Source of the DNA: Anaerolineae bacterium
Lineage (GTDB): Bacteria > Chloroflexota > Anaerolineae > Promineifilales > Promineifilaceae
NCBI GenBank assembly: GCA_028277515.1
Contig: JANQGC010000052.1
Span: 5,853-69,852 of the forward strand
DNA length: 64,000 nt
Reading direction: 5' to 3'
Below the pieces are notes generated by a model that made no database searches, was not told the DNA's origin, and saw only the letters and a program-made list of their open reading frames with translations. Both the position numbers and the translations under genes were made by a program. Shown here in pieces: positions 62,533 through 64,000 of the stretch; position 1 is the stretch's first letter; the number at the start of each line of letters is the position of its first letter.

Positions 62533-63334
62533 GTATCTCCTCGTAATAATGCAACACTTCCTTGGAGAATCGCTGGCGTTCGTGACGCGGTAAAGTGATT
62601 TCGATTTGCTGGCGTAAGCGACCCGGATGGGGGCTGAGTACAATGACGCGATCGGAAAGATAGATTGCTTCGGATATACTATGGGTAACAAATATGATTG
62701 TTTTCTTGCGGATTTCCCAGATGCGGAGTAGTTCTTTCTGCATTTCCGCGCGGGTAAGCTCATCTAATGCACCAAACGGCTCATCCATTAATAATATCTC
62801 CGGATCAAGCGCCAAAGCCCGCGCAATCGCCACTCGCTGCTGCATACCGCCTGACAACTCGCGAGGATAATGATCTTCAAATCCTTGCAATCGGACTAAT
62901 TCGACAAGCTCCTGCGTGAGCTGCTGACGATCTTCCTTGCCGACTTGTTGATTTTTAGGTCCGAATTCAATATTGCCTTCCACAGTTAACCAGGGAAATA
63001 ATGATGAGTGTTGAAAAACCATGCCGCGGTCCAGACCAGGTCCATCAACGAGCGCTTCATCTATGAGAATTGTTCCTTCAGTCGGCTTCAGCAAGCCAGC
63101 GATGATATTCAGCAAAGTTGTCTTGCCACAGCCACTGCGGCCGACTAAGGAAACGAATTCATTGGCTTCAATGCTTAAATTGATATCCTGCAAAGCCAAA
63201 ACCTCTTTTTGTTCTTCCGGAGAGACAAAGCGTTTGCTAACCTGGTTGATCGATATCTTGGATGAGGATTGTGGCGTTGATTTCTCCATCACTTTTGAAT
63301 TGAGCGCCGGTATCGTTTCCGTCTTTTCTTGCAT
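62516..63334 (-). CDS. ABC ATPase, TauB/SsuB-like
   Basis: 272 residues from ATG 63334, which overlaps the regulator's stop as TGATG. Walker A GRSGCGKTT (about 65-73), ELSGGMQQRVAIARA and LLMDEPFGALDELTR are those of nitrate/sulfonate/taurine importers. The first 27 residues are a polar extension not usual in the family. It powers the import complex encoded by the next three genes. Confidence 0.93.
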   Translation of the reverse strand: MQEKTETIPALNSKVMEKSTPQSSSKISINQVSKRFVSPEEQKEVLALQDINLSIEANEFVSLVGRSGCGKTTLLNIIAGLLKPTEGTILIDEALVDGPGLDRGMVFQHSSLFPWLTVEGNIEFGPKNQQVGKEDRQQLTQELVELVRLQGFEDHYPRELSGGMQQRVAIARALALDPEILLMDEPFGALDELTRAEMQKELLRIWEIRKKTIIFVTHSISEAIYLSDRVIVLSPHPGRLRQQIEITLPRHERQRFSKEVLHYYEEIHDAVF

Positions 63335-64000
63335 CACGTTGAACCTCTAATGAACATTTTCCATTCACGGCGATGAACTCTTTCTGTTGGCTCATTGGCG
63401 CTTTCCAGTCGTTTAAATAACAGGGATGCCATATCAGAGAAATCAAGGGAAACCGGGCCGATACTGGTCAGTGGGGGATGGGAGATATGTCCTTCATGCG
63501 TATTGCCGACACCAACGACTGCTAAATCTGCGGGAACTCTCAGCCCAAGGTGTTTAGCCGCCCATAACGCGCTAATTGCCCCAATATCGGACGCTGAAAA
63601 TACGGCCGTTGGCGGATCATCGATCTGCAGCAATTGTGTAATAACCTGGAAAGATTCCTGGCGGGTAGCCGAACCATTGCGGATTAGCTCTTGATCGATG
63701 GCGATATCATATTCTCGCAAAGCTCGCTTGTAGCTATCGAAACGGCCGTAATAGATGCGGTGCTCGAAAAAGTTACCCAAGAAAGCAATCCTGCGATGGC
63801 CCCTTTCCAGGAGATGTTTCATGGCTTTATAAGCCGCTTCAGTACGCATTGTGCGGATGATGTCGAAGCCTTCGCCCTGAATGTAATCACTGTCTACAAT
63901 GACGGCGACGCCCAGTTCCACAAGCGGCTTGAGATTTTCGGCCTGCATGTAGCGTGGTTCAATAATGACCCCATCCGCAAAACGGTGGCGAAGTTGATTT
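63334..64000 (-). CDS. LacI-family transcriptional regulator, N-terminus beyond window
   Basis: The visible 221 residues are the effector-binding domain of a LacI/GalR regulator: ADGVIIEPRYM, VIVDSDYIQGEGFDIIRTMRTEAAYKAM, RGHRRIAFLGN, DPPTAVFSASDIGAISALWA and HPPLTSIGP. The frame stays open to the window edge, where the DNA-binding helix-turn-helix would follow. It heads the importer/dehydrogenase/sulfatase operon, so it is the likely local repressor; LacI effectors are mostly sugars, which points to a sugar-like substrate. Confidence 0.93.
   Translation of the reverse strand, partial: NQLRHRFADGVIIEPRYMQAENLKPLVELGVAVIVDSDYIQGEGFDIIRTMRTEAAYKAMKHLLERGHRRIAFLGNFFEHRIYYGRFDSYKRALREYDIAIDQELIRNGSATRQESFQVITQLLQIDDPPTAVFSASDIGAISALWAAKHLGLRVPADLAVVGVGNTHEGHISHPPLTSIGPVSLDFSDMASLLFKRLESANEPTERVHRREWKMFIRGST

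Overview
This is about 64 kb of bacterial chromosome at roughly 50% GC, with no rRNA, tRNA or CRISPR that I can see. Several things suggest Chloroflexota (Anaerolineae-like): kinase-less membrane sensors with an IDRRFYRKKYD motif, an AfsR/BTAD regulator, a SpoIIE-phosphatase/ATPase fusion with STAS partners, and Asp-rich secreted proteins. The assignment is by protein style only. The whole window is dotted with an interspersed palindrome, ACGGCCGT (often AACGGCCGTT), which resembles cyanobacterial HIP1 in behaviour.

Layout. (1) 1-5.1 kb, minus strand: housekeeping run mutS2, HAD hydrolase, TPR protein, rlmH, moeA (cut by the window edge). (2) 5.2-10 kb: a Wzt-type ABC ATPase without a permease, a GT-C-like membrane protein, a phytoene-desaturase-like flavoenzyme and an unknown protein, followed by a MITE-like repeat. 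(3) 10.2-15 kb: a partner-switching signalling set (two STAS proteins, one SpoIIE phosphatase with GAF and ATPase domains, two membrane sensors, and the tail of a lost third sensor). (4) 15.3-23.1 kb: di-haem cytochrome c, a small membrane protein, an AfsR-like regulator, a glycosidase-like lipoprotein and a GT2 glycosyltransferase.

(5) 23.2-37.2 kb: one very long minus-strand operon made of two cassettes. Each has a pair of exporter-fold ABC half-transporters plus a complete ECF importer module (MptD-type S component, EcfT, double-domain EcfA). There are three S components in all, with gene order shuffled between cassettes. The run ends in a gene broken by an in-frame stop. Much of it lacks the genome's palindrome, which suggests acquisition. 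A divergent MFS exporter lies across an AT-rich intergenic region.

(6) 39.7-55.8 kb, plus strand: a sigma factor, a putative soluble anti-sigma-like protein, a TPR-CHAT caspase-like protease and a secreted subtilisin-like protease with a poly-Asp stretch. These are followed by three glycosyltransferases (one fused to an APH-type kinase), an ABC exporter, a membrane-anchored TPR protein, a secreted Asp-rich calcium-repeat protein and a second APH-type kinase. Three units here begin behind the same motif, TC(A/G)TGTATTTTT plus an AT-rich -10 box 13-15 bases on, which suggests one regulon driven by the local sigma factor. I consider this the best candidate for an undescribed system.

(7) 55.8-64 kb, minus strand: a LacI-type regulator (cut by the edge), a TauABC/SsuABC-like importer, two Gfo/Idh/MocA dehydrogenases and a formylglycine sulfatase, consistent with uptake and breakdown of a sulfated compound. 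A histidine-kinase tail fragment lies at its end.
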